Part shown: piece by piece, positions 36,529-45,373 of the stretch
Numbering within the stretch: the stretch's first letter is position 1
How the letters are laid out: each line of letters opens with the position of its first letter
Assembly: GCF_014836945.1 (NCBI RefSeq)
Contig: NZ_JACSPX010000001.1
Coordinates: 1,325,510-1,389,509, forward strand
DNA from: Microbacterium commune
GTDB lineage: Bacteria; Actinomycetota; Actinomycetes; Actinomycetales; Microbacteriaceae
DNA: 64,000 bases
Direction of reading: 5' to 3'
The notes under the pieces: generated by a model
Database searches by the model: none
Told to the model about the DNA's origin: nothing
The model's input: only the letters and a program-made list of their open reading frames with translations
Translations under genes and position numbers: made by a program

Positions 36529-37215
36529 TCAGGCCGGGGGAGCTGTCTCGTAGCGCTGGATGACGAGATCGACGAGCGCGTCCGGGATGCCCTGATCAGA
36601 CTGCAGATCGTCGAGCAGCGGCGGCGTGATCGGGTGCGCGCCCGCCTTCCGCACCGCGAGATCGAAGAAGAACCCGCGTCCGAGCAGGTAGGTCGCGACG
36701 ACGGCATCCGGGGCGGCGCTCAGCGCCGTCGGCAGATCCGGATGCCGGGCGGCGAGGTACGCGAGATCCACACGGCGGCCCGTGCGGGCGCGCAGCAGCG
36801 CGGCCATCCCCTCGGCGTCGGCGACCGAGCGCTCGTCGCGCGACCCCGCGACGGCGAGCACGAGCGGGGATTCCGGGCGGGCGATGCCGGCGAGCCGCAT
36901 CGCGAGGACCTCCGCGAGCAGAGCATCGGGCCCCAGCGCGTCGGTGACGACGGCGTCCGCCCTGTGCACGGCGATCCCGTGCAGATCGTGATGCACGTGG
37001 AAGCCCTGCGAGAGCAGCAGCGGCACGATCACCACCGGCCCGTCGATCGCCGCCAGCGCGCTCGCCGCATCGGGCTGTTGCACGTCGACGAAGGCCGCGC
37101 GCACGTCGACGTCGGGCAGGCGCTCGGCCACGCGTGCGACGAGAGCGGCGATCGAACGCGCCCCGTCGGGGTCGTCCGTGCCGTGCGAGACGGCGAGCAG
37201 GGTGGGACGGGTCAT
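36529..37215 (-). CDS. Sirohydrochlorin chelatase (CbiX/SirB-type)
   Basis: 228 residues. Inserts iron into sirohydrochlorin to make siroheme. Two homologous halves: LLAVSHGTDDPDGARSI with the N-terminal His and PLLLSQGFHVHHDL with the metal-site His residues; the second half has VLAVAGSRDERSV and VVATYLLGRGFFFDL. Same strand as the sulfur operon and 255 bases from the sir start, with the operator region between them. Iron specificity is inferred from the siroheme-dependent neighbour; cobalt chelatases look alike. Confidence 0.88.
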   Translation of the reverse strand: MTRPTLLAVSHGTDDPDGARSIAALVARVAERLPDVDVRAAFVDVQQPDAASALAAIDGPVVIVPLLLSQGFHVHHDLHGIAVHRADAVVTDALGPDALLAEVLAMRLAGIARPESPLVLAVAGSRDERSVADAEGMAALLRARTGRRVDLAYLAARHPDLPTALSAAPDAVVATYLLGRGFFFDLAVRKAGAHPITPPLLDDLQSDQGIPDALVDLVIQRYETAPPA

Positions 37216-37320
37216 GCGGGTGACTCTAGAGCGGGCGGTCGGGATGCGTCGCGCGCGGCGTCAAAGAGCGAAATGCCGCGTCTTCCACGTAAACCTGAGT
37301 CGAGTCATGTCAACTTCTTT

Positions 37321-39278
<1,958 letters not shown>

Positions 39279-39280
39279 TC

Positions 39281-39946
39281 ATGACGGACAAGAACTTCGA
39301 CGACAACAGCGCCGAGGTTCCCGGCGAGGGGTCGGATGCTCAGGCATCCGGCCCCGCGTCGCAGAACCACGACGTTCCCCAGAACAGCGACGCTCCCCAG
39401 AGCCCTGACTCCGCCGAGGCCGCTGCGGCCGAGGGATCCGACGACGACCTCACCGTCGACGACATCCTGAACGCCGAGCAGATCGACGAGGCGGCATCCG
39501 AAGACGGCTCCGACGCGGGCATCGCCGACGCCGAGCACGCGCTGCTCGTCGACCTCAAGCGTCTGACCGCGGAGTACGCCAACTATCGCCGCCGCACCGA
39601 GGAGCAACGCCACGTCGAGGTCGACCGCGCCAAGGGCGAGGCCGCGAAGGGCCTGCTGCCCGTGCTCGACGACCTCGACCGGGCTCAGCAGCACGGTGAC
39701 CTCGTCGAGGGCTCCGCGTTCGCCGTGATCGCCGGCAAGCTGCGTGCCGTGGTCGAGCGCCTCGGCGTCGTCGCCTACGGCGCGGCGGGCGACGAGTTCG
39801 ACCCGCAGCAGCACGAGGCGATCTTCCAGCAGCCGACCCCCGGTGCGACCACCTCCACGATCCTCGAGGTCGTCGAGGTCGGCTACCGTCTCGGTGACGT
39901 CGAGCTGCGGCCGGCGAAGGTCGTCGTCGCTGTTCCCGCCGAGTAG
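39281..39946 (+). CDS. grpE: Nucleotide exchange factor GrpE
   Basis: 221 residues. A disordered acidic N-terminal third (about 85 residues) is followed by the long helix DLKRLTAEYANYRRRTEEQR, a conserved LPVLDDLDRAQQHGDL segment and the beta domain FDPQQHEAIFQQPTPG and GYRLGDVELRPAKVVV. Releases ADP from DnaK. The next gene begins 13 bases after its stop. Confidence 0.96.
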   Translation: MTDKNFDDNSAEVPGEGSDAQASGPASQNHDVPQNSDAPQSPDSAEAAAAEGSDDDLTVDDILNAEQIDEAASEDGSDAGIADAEHALLVDLKRLTAEYANYRRRTEEQRHVEVDRAKGEAAKGLLPVLDDLDRAQQHGDLVEGSAFAVIAGKLRAVVERLGVVAYGAAGDEFDPQQHEAIFQQPTPGATTSTILEVVEVGYRLGDVELRPAKVVVAVPAE

Positions 39947-39959
39947 GAACAGGTGATCG

Positions 39960-40943
39960 ATGGCTAGCCAGGACTGGTTCGACAAGGACTTCTACAAGAC
40001 GCTGGGCGTCTCGAAGGACGTCTCGGACGCCGATCTCAAGAAGACGTATCGCAAGCTGGCCCGCACGTACCACCCCGATTCGAATCAGGGTGATGCCGCG
40101 GCCGAGGCGAAGTTCAAGGAGATCAGCGAGGCGTACAGCGTGCTCAGCGACGCCGAGCAGCGTCGCGAGTACGACGAGATCCGCGCCATGGGCTCGGGTG
40201 CGCGCTTCACCGCGCCCGGAGCGGGCGGGACAGGCGGCTTCGACGACGTCTTCAGCCGGTTCGGGCAGGGCGGACGCGCGAGCCAGGCCGACTTCGAGGA
40301 CATCTTCTCGATGTTCTCGCAGGGCGGCGGCTCGTTCGGGTCCGGCCGCTTCGGCCAGCCCACCGGCGGGTACCGCGGCTTCGGCGGCCCGCAGAAGGGC
40401 GCCGACCTCACCGCCACGACGACCCTCGACTTCGCCACGGCGGTGCAGGGCGACACCATCACCCTGCAGGCCGGCGACGGCAAGCCATTCAAGGTGAAGG
40501 TGCCCGCAGGCGTGAAGGACGGACAGAAGATCCGTCTGCGCGGCCGAGGGCGACCGTCGCCCGACGGCGGCGAGGCCGGCGACATCGTCGTGCAGGTGAA
40601 GGTGCGCCCGCATCCGGTGTTCACCCGCGACGGACTCAACCTGCGCCTCACGGTGCCGGTGACGTTCGCCGAGGCGACCCTCGGCGCGACCATCGAGGTG
40701 CCCACCCTCGGCGGCGAGACGGTGAAGCTGCGGGTCGCCCCCGGCACGCCCTCCGGGCGCGTGCTGCGGGTCAAGGGGCGCGGTGTGACGACGGCGAAGG
40801 GCGCCGGTGACCTGCTCGCCGAGCTGCAGATCGCCGTGCCCTCGCACCTCGACGACGCCGCCAAGGAGGCTCTGCAGCGCTTCCAGGAGCTCGGTCCGAA
40901 GGAGAACCCGCGGGCCGAGATGATGGCGAGGGCGAAGGCCTGA
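39960..40943 (+). CDS. dnaJ: DnaJ-family co-chaperone without zinc finger
   Basis: 327 residues. J domain at 8-75 with the HPD motif in YHPDSNQGD; Gly/Phe-rich linker from about 78 to 140 (GFDDVFSRFGQGG, FGSGRFGQPTGGY); then the C-terminal substrate domains (FKVKVPAGVKDGQKIRLRGR, PHPVFTRDGLNLRLTVPVTF). The four CxxCxGxG zinc motifs of type I DnaJ are absent, so it is type II/CbpA-like, although it sits in the dnaK operon where type I is common. It stimulates DnaK ATPase. Confidence 0.94.
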   Translation: MASQDWFDKDFYKTLGVSKDVSDADLKKTYRKLARTYHPDSNQGDAAAEAKFKEISEAYSVLSDAEQRREYDEIRAMGSGARFTAPGAGGTGGFDDVFSRFGQGGRASQADFEDIFSMFSQGGGSFGSGRFGQPTGGYRGFGGPQKGADLTATTTLDFATAVQGDTITLQAGDGKPFKVKVPAGVKDGQKIRLRGRGRPSPDGGEAGDIVVQVKVRPHPVFTRDGLNLRLTVPVTFAEATLGATIEVPTLGGETVKLRVAPGTPSGRVLRVKGRGVTTAKGAGDLLAELQIAVPSHLDDAAKEALQRFQELGPKENPRAEMMARAKA

Positions 40944-40945
40944 TC

Positions 40946-41404
40946 ATGGATGCCGATTCGCCCGTCTTCGCGATCGCGGTCGCCGCGGAGCTGGCCGGAA
41001 TGCACCCCCAGACCCTGCGGCAGTACGACCGCATCGGCCTGGTGGTGCCCGGCCGCACCCGCGGCGGCTCGCGGCGCTACTCGATGCGCGACATCGAGCA
41101 GCTCCGCGAGGTCGCCCAGCTCTCGAGCGAGGGGATGAGCCTGCCGGCCATCGCCCGGCTGCTCGATCTGGAGGACGAGGTGCGGATGCTGCGTCGCCGT
41201 GTGAACGAGCTCGAGGGCGCCCTGCGCGCCGAGCGCGAGAACCGCCCCGGTGTGCGCGTGTTCGCCGCCGGGGCATCCGGGCAGGTCGTCACCCTGCCGT
41301 CCGGGCGGCGCATCCGCCGGTCGACCGAGGTCGTGCTGTGGCATCCGCGCCACGCCGCCGTCGATGCGCCCCAGGCAGCCGCGGCCGACGCACCCGACGC
41401 GTAG
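40946..41404 (+). CDS. hspR: Heat shock repressor HspR (MerR family)
   Basis: 152 residues. MerR-type helix-turn-helix: FAIAVAAELAGMHPQTLRQY, DRIGLVVPGRTRGGSRRYS (wing), DIEQLREVAQLSSEGMSLPA. A coiled coil (LEDEVRMLRRRVNELEGAL) follows, then a loose Ala-rich tail. It starts 2 bases after dnaJ. Binds the HAIR operator at 37348-37368 with DnaK as co-repressor in known systems, so the operon regulates itself. Confidence 0.95.
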   Translation: MDADSPVFAIAVAAELAGMHPQTLRQYDRIGLVVPGRTRGGSRRYSMRDIEQLREVAQLSSEGMSLPAIARLLDLEDEVRMLRRRVNELEGALRAERENRPGVRVFAAGASGQVVTLPSGRRIRRSTEVVLWHPRHAAVDAPQAAAADAPDA

Positions 41405-41413
41405 AGCGGCCGG

Positions 41414-42769
41414 TCAGATCCCGAGCACGGCCCTGGCGATCAGGAAGTAGATGATCAGCCCCGTCGCATCGACGAACGTCGTGATGAACGGGTTCGAGAA
41501 GACCGCCGGGTCGACCTTGATGGCCCGAGCGGCGAGCGGCATGATCCCGCCGATCGACGCGGCCACCGTGCACACGGCGACGAGGGTCAGACCCACCACC
41601 AGGCCGATGTGCCACTCGTACACCAGCCCGGCGATCGCGAATCCGAGCGTGCCCAGCAGCAGCCCCAGGCACAGCCCTACCCTGATCTCGCGCGAGAGCA
41701 CCTTGCGCACATCGCGCGGGACGATCTCGCCCAGCGCCAGCGAGCGGGTCACGGTCGTCGCGGCCTGATTGCCGGTGTTGCCCCCGGTGCCGATCAGCAG
41801 CGGCACGAACAGCGCCAGCACGGTCATCTGCGCGAGGGTCGCCTCGAACGCGTCGAGCACCTGCACGGTGAGGGTGGCGCCCACCGCGAGCACGAGCAGC
41901 CACACCACGCGCGAGCGCACCAGGCGACGGATCGGCGTCGACAGGTACGAGCGGCGCAGCGGCTCGACACCGCCCTGCCGGGCAGCATCCTCGCTCTCCT
42001 CCTGCTTCAGGATGCGTGCGGCATCATCGATCGTGAGGATGCCGACGAGCCGCTGCTCGCCGTCCACCACGGGCAGGGCCAGCAGGCCGTAGTCGGTGGT
42101 GCGGCGTGCGACGACCTCCGCGTCCTCCGTCACCTCGGCGACGTGCGGGTCGCTCATGACGTCGACGATGAGGGCCTCCTCGTCTGCCGACATCAGATCC
42201 CGCAGGCTCACGATCCCGACCACCCGTCGCGCGTCGGTCACCGGCAGCGTGTAGACGGTCTCGGCGCTGTCCAGCGCAGCCCGGATGCGCGCGAACGTCT
42301 CGCGCACGGTGAGCTGCGGGTGCGTGGTGACGAACTCCGGGCTCATGCGCCGGCCGACTGAGTGGTGCGGATAGCCGAGCATCCCCGCGGTCAGGTCGCG
42401 CTCCTGCCTGGTGAGGCCGCGCAGCAGCTGCGGGGCGACGGACGCCGGCAGCTCGTCGAGCAGCCAGACCCGGTCGTCGGGGTCGATCTCGGCGAACAGC
42501 GAGGTCACCTCGGCGCGGCGCAGGGCACCGACCAGGTCGCCCCGGGTGCCGGGGGAGAGGGCTTCGAACACGTCGAGTGCCCGCGCCTTCGCGAGCAGTC
42601 GGTAGACGATGGCCGCATCCTCGATGCTGAGTCGATCGACGAGCTCGACGACCTCGGGCACGGACAGCGGCGTCAGCCGGGCGGATGCGCCGGCGAGATC
42701 CTGCTCCGAGATGAGACGGCGGATGTCGTCGGCGGCCTCGGAGACGGACTGGAGCTGGAAGGGGGTCAT
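41414..42769 (-). CDS. mgtE: Magnesium transporter MgtE
   Basis: 451 residues from ATG 42769. Order: cytoplasmic N domain (1-130; LDELPASVAPQLLRGL), tandem CBS domains (about 135-255; VYTLPVTDARRVVGIVSLRD and YGLLALPVVDGEQRLVGILT), connecting helix, five membrane helices from about 285. LLIGTGGNTGNQAATTVTRS is the ion-pore signature. The cytoplasmic part senses Mg2+ and gates the pore. The gene converges on hspR with 9 bases between. A short ORF and competing hairpins precede it. Confidence 0.95.
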   Translation of the reverse strand: MTPFQLQSVSEAADDIRRLISEQDLAGASARLTPLSVPEVVELVDRLSIEDAAIVYRLLAKARALDVFEALSPGTRGDLVGALRRAEVTSLFAEIDPDDRVWLLDELPASVAPQLLRGLTRQERDLTAGMLGYPHHSVGRRMSPEFVTTHPQLTVRETFARIRAALDSAETVYTLPVTDARRVVGIVSLRDLMSADEEALIVDVMSDPHVAEVTEDAEVVARRTTDYGLLALPVVDGEQRLVGILTIDDAARILKQEESEDAARQGGVEPLRRSYLSTPIRRLVRSRVVWLLVLAVGATLTVQVLDAFEATLAQMTVLALFVPLLIGTGGNTGNQAATTVTRSLALGEIVPRDVRKVLSREIRVGLCLGLLLGTLGFAIAGLVYEWHIGLVVGLTLVAVCTVAASIGGIMPLAARAIKVDPAVFSNPFITTFVDATGLIIYFLIARAVLGI

Positions 42770-42788
42770 GGCGAGCCTTGGGGGAAGG

Positions 42789-42860
42789 CACCGCACTGAG
42801 CGCGTCGCGGAGAACGCGGGGCGTGCGTCGCAGCAGACGCCGCCGCTCAGCCGAGCGGTG
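42789..42860 (-). promoter_or_regulatory. Candidate attenuator-like leader of mgtE
   Basis: Two mutually exclusive foldings can be drawn in the RNA. A local hairpin CCGCTC-GGCT-GAGCGG contains the stop codon of the short ORF (42847-42909). Alternatively CACCGC...CTGAGCG (42860-42844) pairs with CGCTCAG-T-GCGGTG (42802-42789), 20 bases before the mgtE start. A further hairpin GCGTC/GACGC lies between. Translation of the short ORF would melt the first partner. Pairing is seen by eye; regulation is inferred. Confidence 0.4.
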
Positions 42861-42909
42861 CGGAAGCGGAGGGGGTGACGTGTCTGCGACTATGACTGTC
42901 ACTCGACAT
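42847..42909 (-). CDS. Short upstream ORF (possible leader peptide of mgtE)
   Basis: Twenty codons: MSSDSHSRRHVTPSASAPLG, then TGA. It has a good ribosome site, AGCGAGGTGG, five bases before the ATG, and a possible -10 TACGAT about 45 bases further upstream. It ends 77 bases before mgtE. The mgtE mRNA would carry it, and its stop lies inside a hairpin that competes with another structure near the mgtE start. It has two Pro and a Ser/Arg/His-rich first half. Leader peptides control Mg2+ transporter genes in enterobacteria; whether this one does is not known. Confidence 0.45.
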   Translation of the reverse strand: MSSDSHSRRHVTPSASAPLG

Positions 42910-42982
42910 GGTGAACCACCTCGCTTCCTGGTGCTCGGGGGACGTACCCACCGATCGTACCCGGTGCCCGGCACGATGTAAC

Positions 42983-42997
42983 CTGTCAACAGTCGAC
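42983..42997. promoter_or_regulatory. GntR operator O2 in its own promoter
   Basis: CTGTCAACAGTCGAC. Its reverse complement GTCGACTGTTGACAG matches 13 of 15 bases of operator O1 at 43734. It lies 13 bases before the GTG start of the GntR gene, probably over the transcription start, so the regulator likely controls itself. Confidence 0.65.
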
Positions 42998-43009
42998 AAG
43001 GGGGGCACT

Positions 43010-43675
43010 GTGCCGGACACCGTCAATCGAGGTGAATCGCTGGGTACGCAGATCGCCAACCTGCTGCGGCAGCGCATCGTGCGTGGTGTGCTCGCGCCCG
43101 GGGAGCGAATCACCGAAGAGGCGCTCGCCGAGGAGTTCGCGGTGAGCCGCGGCCCTGTGCGCGATGCGCTCACGCAGCTCAGCTTCGAGAAGCTCGTGCG
43201 CATCCAGCGTCCCCGCGGCGTGTTCGTCGTCGGCCTGAGTCACGACGACGTCGATCAGCTGTACAGCCTGCGCGGCGCGCTCGAGCAGCTCGCGCTGTCG
43301 AGGGCGATCCGCGTCGAGGACGACGCGCGGTGGCGGGGGATGGCCGACGCGGTGCACCGGATGGCCGACGCCGCGGATGCCGCCGATCACGCCGCGTTCG
43401 TGGAGGCCGACCTCGACTTCCACTCGCAGATCTACGCGCTCGCCGATCATCCCCGGCTGGAGGGGGCCTGGCGGCAGTACCTGCCGACCTTCACGGCCCT
43501 GCTCGAGGTGACGATCAATCACGACGACGACCTGCACGATTCCGCCGCCGACCACGTCACGCTGATGGACGTGATGCGCAGCGGTGACGCCGACCGCGCC
43601 GCTGACGTGCTGACGGCGCATCTCGACGGTGCGCGGGATCGGATGCTCAGCGAGCTGACCCAGCAGAACGGCTGA
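43010..43675 (+). CDS. GntR-family (FCD) transcriptional regulator
   Basis: 221 residues from GTG 43010, with AAGGGGGG upstream. An ATG at 42908 is in frame but would put the operator and promoter inside the gene. Winged helix: LLRQRIVRGVLAPGERITEE, FAVSRGPVRDALTQLSFEKL, IQRPRGVFVVGLS. The helical FCD domain follows from about residue 75, with DVDQLYSLRGALEQLALS and the metal/ligand His residues around DLDFHSQIYALADHPRL. FCD regulators sense small organic acids. Two matching palindromes (42983, 43734) point to self-control and control of the downstream TctCBA transporter. Confidence 0.92.
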   Translation: MPDTVNRGESLGTQIANLLRQRIVRGVLAPGERITEEALAEEFAVSRGPVRDALTQLSFEKLVRIQRPRGVFVVGLSHDDVDQLYSLRGALEQLALSRAIRVEDDARWRGMADAVHRMADAADAADHAAFVEADLDFHSQIYALADHPRLEGAWRQYLPTFTALLEVTINHDDDLHDSAADHVTLMDVMRSGDADRAADVLTAHLDGARDRMLSELTQQNG

Positions 43676-43733
43676 TCGGCCCGCCTGCTGAAAGGGTCGC
43701 CGACGGATCGGAAGCGTGCTGACGACGCTAGAT

Positions 43734-43764
43734 GTTGACTGTTAACAGTCAACGATGCTACTGT
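43734..43764 (+). promoter_or_regulatory. TctCBA operon promoter with 20-base palindromic operator O1
   Basis: GTTGACTGTTAACAGTCAAC (43734-43753) is a perfect 20-base palindrome. Inside it, TTGACT (43735-43740) serves as -35, and TACTGT (43759-43764) as -10 with 18 bases between. Binding of the GntR protein would cover the -35, so repression until ligand binds is expected. The match to O2 in the gntR promoter supports the assignment. Confidence 0.75.
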
Positions 43765-43806
43765 CGCCACGTCGACAACACGGTCGACCAGCACCGAGGA
43801 GCAAAG

Positions 43807-44772
43807 ATGCCCCGCATCCGCATGTCCCGAGCGGCCGCAGCCATCGCCGCCGTCGCCGCAACCGCGCTCGTCCTGGCCGGCTGCACCAAGGTCGATGAAG
43901 GAGGTGCCGAATCGGCCTTCCCCGAGAAGGACATCCGCTTGATCATCCAGGCCAACCCAGGCGGCGGCTCCGATCTGTCCTCGCGCGCCCTGGCGACCGA
44001 GCTCGAGAAGATCCTCGACGTCAGCGTCATCCCCGAGAACATGCCCGGCGCCGCCGGAGCCCTGGCCATGGAGTACGTCGGCAATCAGAAGGCCGACGGC
44101 TACGTGATCGGCTTCGCGCCCGTCGAGATCGCGATGCTCAACACCACCCAGGGTGCTGCCGTGCTGCCCGAGGAGTACGACCTGCTCGGGCAGATCATGC
44201 TGGCGCCCGGTGTCGTCACGGTCGGCGCCGACAGCGGCATCGACTCGCTCGAGGCGCTCGTCGAGAAGGCTCAGGCGGGCGCGGTGACGGTCGCCAACTC
44301 GGGTGCCGGCTCGATCTGGGAGGCTGCGACCCTCGGACTCGGCAAGGCCGCCAACGCCGACTTCTCGCCGGTGCCGTATGACGGCGGCGCGACCGCCGTC
44401 GGTGCCGCCGCCTCGGGCGAGACCGTCGCTGCGGTCTCCGGCCTCGGCGAAGCGCTTGCGCAGGGTGACGCCGTGAAGATCCTCGCGGTCATGAACGACG
44501 AGCGCCACCCCGACGCTGAGGACGTTCCCACCGTCGCCGAGGCGATCGGCGAAGACGTCGAGTTCGGCGGCTGGGGCGGCATCTACGCTCCGAAGGGCCT
44601 GCCGGACGACGTCAAGAAGACCCTCGAGGACGCGGTCAAGAAGGCCGTCGACTCCGAGGAGTACCAGAAGTTCCAGAAGGACGCCGGCAACCTCGTCGTC
44701 TACCGCGACTCGGCGGAGTGGACCTCGTTCGTGAACGACCAGTTCGACCTGTTCAAGGACCTGCTGGGCTGA
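43807..44772 (+). CDS. Tripartite tricarboxylate transporter substrate-binding protein (TctC)
   Basis: 321 residues. Lipoprotein: lipobox LVLAGC with Cys26. The TctC fold shows FPEKDIRLIIQANPGGGSDL near 36-55, NMPGAAGALAMEYV and GGWGGIYAPKGLPDDVKKTL. Ribosome site GAGGAGCAAAG. Binds a carboxylate or sugar acid outside the membrane and delivers it to TctBA. First gene of the GntR-controlled operon; the ligand is unknown, and DHDPS-family and sugar-isomerase neighbours suggest a sugar acid. Confidence 0.92.
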   Translation: MPRIRMSRAAAAIAAVAATALVLAGCTKVDEGGAESAFPEKDIRLIIQANPGGGSDLSSRALATELEKILDVSVIPENMPGAAGALAMEYVGNQKADGYVIGFAPVEIAMLNTTQGAAVLPEEYDLLGQIMLAPGVVTVGADSGIDSLEALVEKAQAGAVTVANSGAGSIWEAATLGLGKAANADFSPVPYDGGATAVGAAASGETVAAVSGLGEALAQGDAVKILAVMNDERHPDAEDVPTVAEAIGEDVEFGGWGGIYAPKGLPDDVKKTLEDAVKKAVDSEEYQKFQKDAGNLVVYRDSAEWTSFVNDQFDLFKDLLG

Positions 44773-44780
44773 GCGGCACC

Positions 44781-44809
44781 CAGGGGCCGGGTCATCGACC
44801 CGGTCCCTG
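44781..44809 (+). other. Intercistronic hairpin after tctC
   Basis: CAGGGGCCGGGT-CATCG-ACCCGGTCCCTG forms a 12-base stem with one G-U pair, between the binding-protein gene and tctB. No T-run follows. Such stems often protect the upstream message or cause partial termination so that binding protein is made in excess. Confidence 0.65.
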
Positions 44810-44830
44810 CGCCCTCGAGAGGATGCACTG

Positions 44831-45373
44831 ATGTCGAGTACCGACACCCCCGCAGCGGACGCCACCGCAGCGGACGAGTACCAGGGCGCGGCGCCGTCGC
44901 GCCGTATCGAGGTGCTGTTCGCCGGGGTCGCCCTGGCCGTCGCCGCCGGCTACCTCGCCCTCGCGCTGCAGACGCCGCTGCGCCGGGCGGCGGCCGCCGG
45001 TCAGATCGATGCCCGGTTCTGGCCCACGGTGCTCGGGACGTGCGCCGTCGCCGTCGCCGTCCTCCTGCTCGTCATCGCGCTCACCCGGCCGGCGCCGACC
45101 CGCGAGGACGTCGAGCGCATCCAGCCCGGCGGTGTGCGCCGGGTGATCCTCACCCTCGCGATCGTGGGCGCGTTCATCGCCGCATGGTCGCTGAGCGCGG
45201 TGGTGCTCTTCGGCTACCGAGTCGAGGTGTTCCCGATCGCGGCCGGCCTGCTCATGGCCGCCCTCATGCTCGCCTACGGCCACCGCCGCCCCGTGAGCCT
45301 GATCATCTACTCCGTCACGGTCACGGCGTTCGTCTACGTCGTGTTCGGCATGCTCCTGAGGATCCCGCTGTGA
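44831..45373 (+). CDS. Tripartite tricarboxylate transporter small membrane subunit (TctB)
   Basis: 180 residues. Four hydrophobic segments (about 29-48, 60-82, 100-125, 133-175), with AGQIDARFWPTVLGTCAVAV, the family's conserved DARFxPxxLG-like turn. GTGA overlap with tctA. Works with TctA in sodium- or proton-coupled uptake of the TctC ligand. Confidence 0.88.
   Translation: MSSTDTPAADATAADEYQGAAPSRRIEVLFAGVALAVAAGYLALALQTPLRRAAAAGQIDARFWPTVLGTCAVAVAVLLLVIALTRPAPTREDVERIQPGGVRRVILTLAIVGAFIAAWSLSAVVLFGYRVEVFPIAAGLLMAALMLAYGHRRPVSLIIYSVTVTAFVYVVFGMLLRIPL

Noticed and set aside
42908..43009. ATG 42908 as start of the GntR regulator
   Set aside because: It would place the O2 operator inside the coding region and lacks a ribosome site; GTG 43010 has GGGGGG and aligns with the usual start of the family.
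42770..43009. M-box riboswitch before mgtE
   Set aside because: The conserved M-box core sequences could not be found; a short ORF and hairpins are seen instead.
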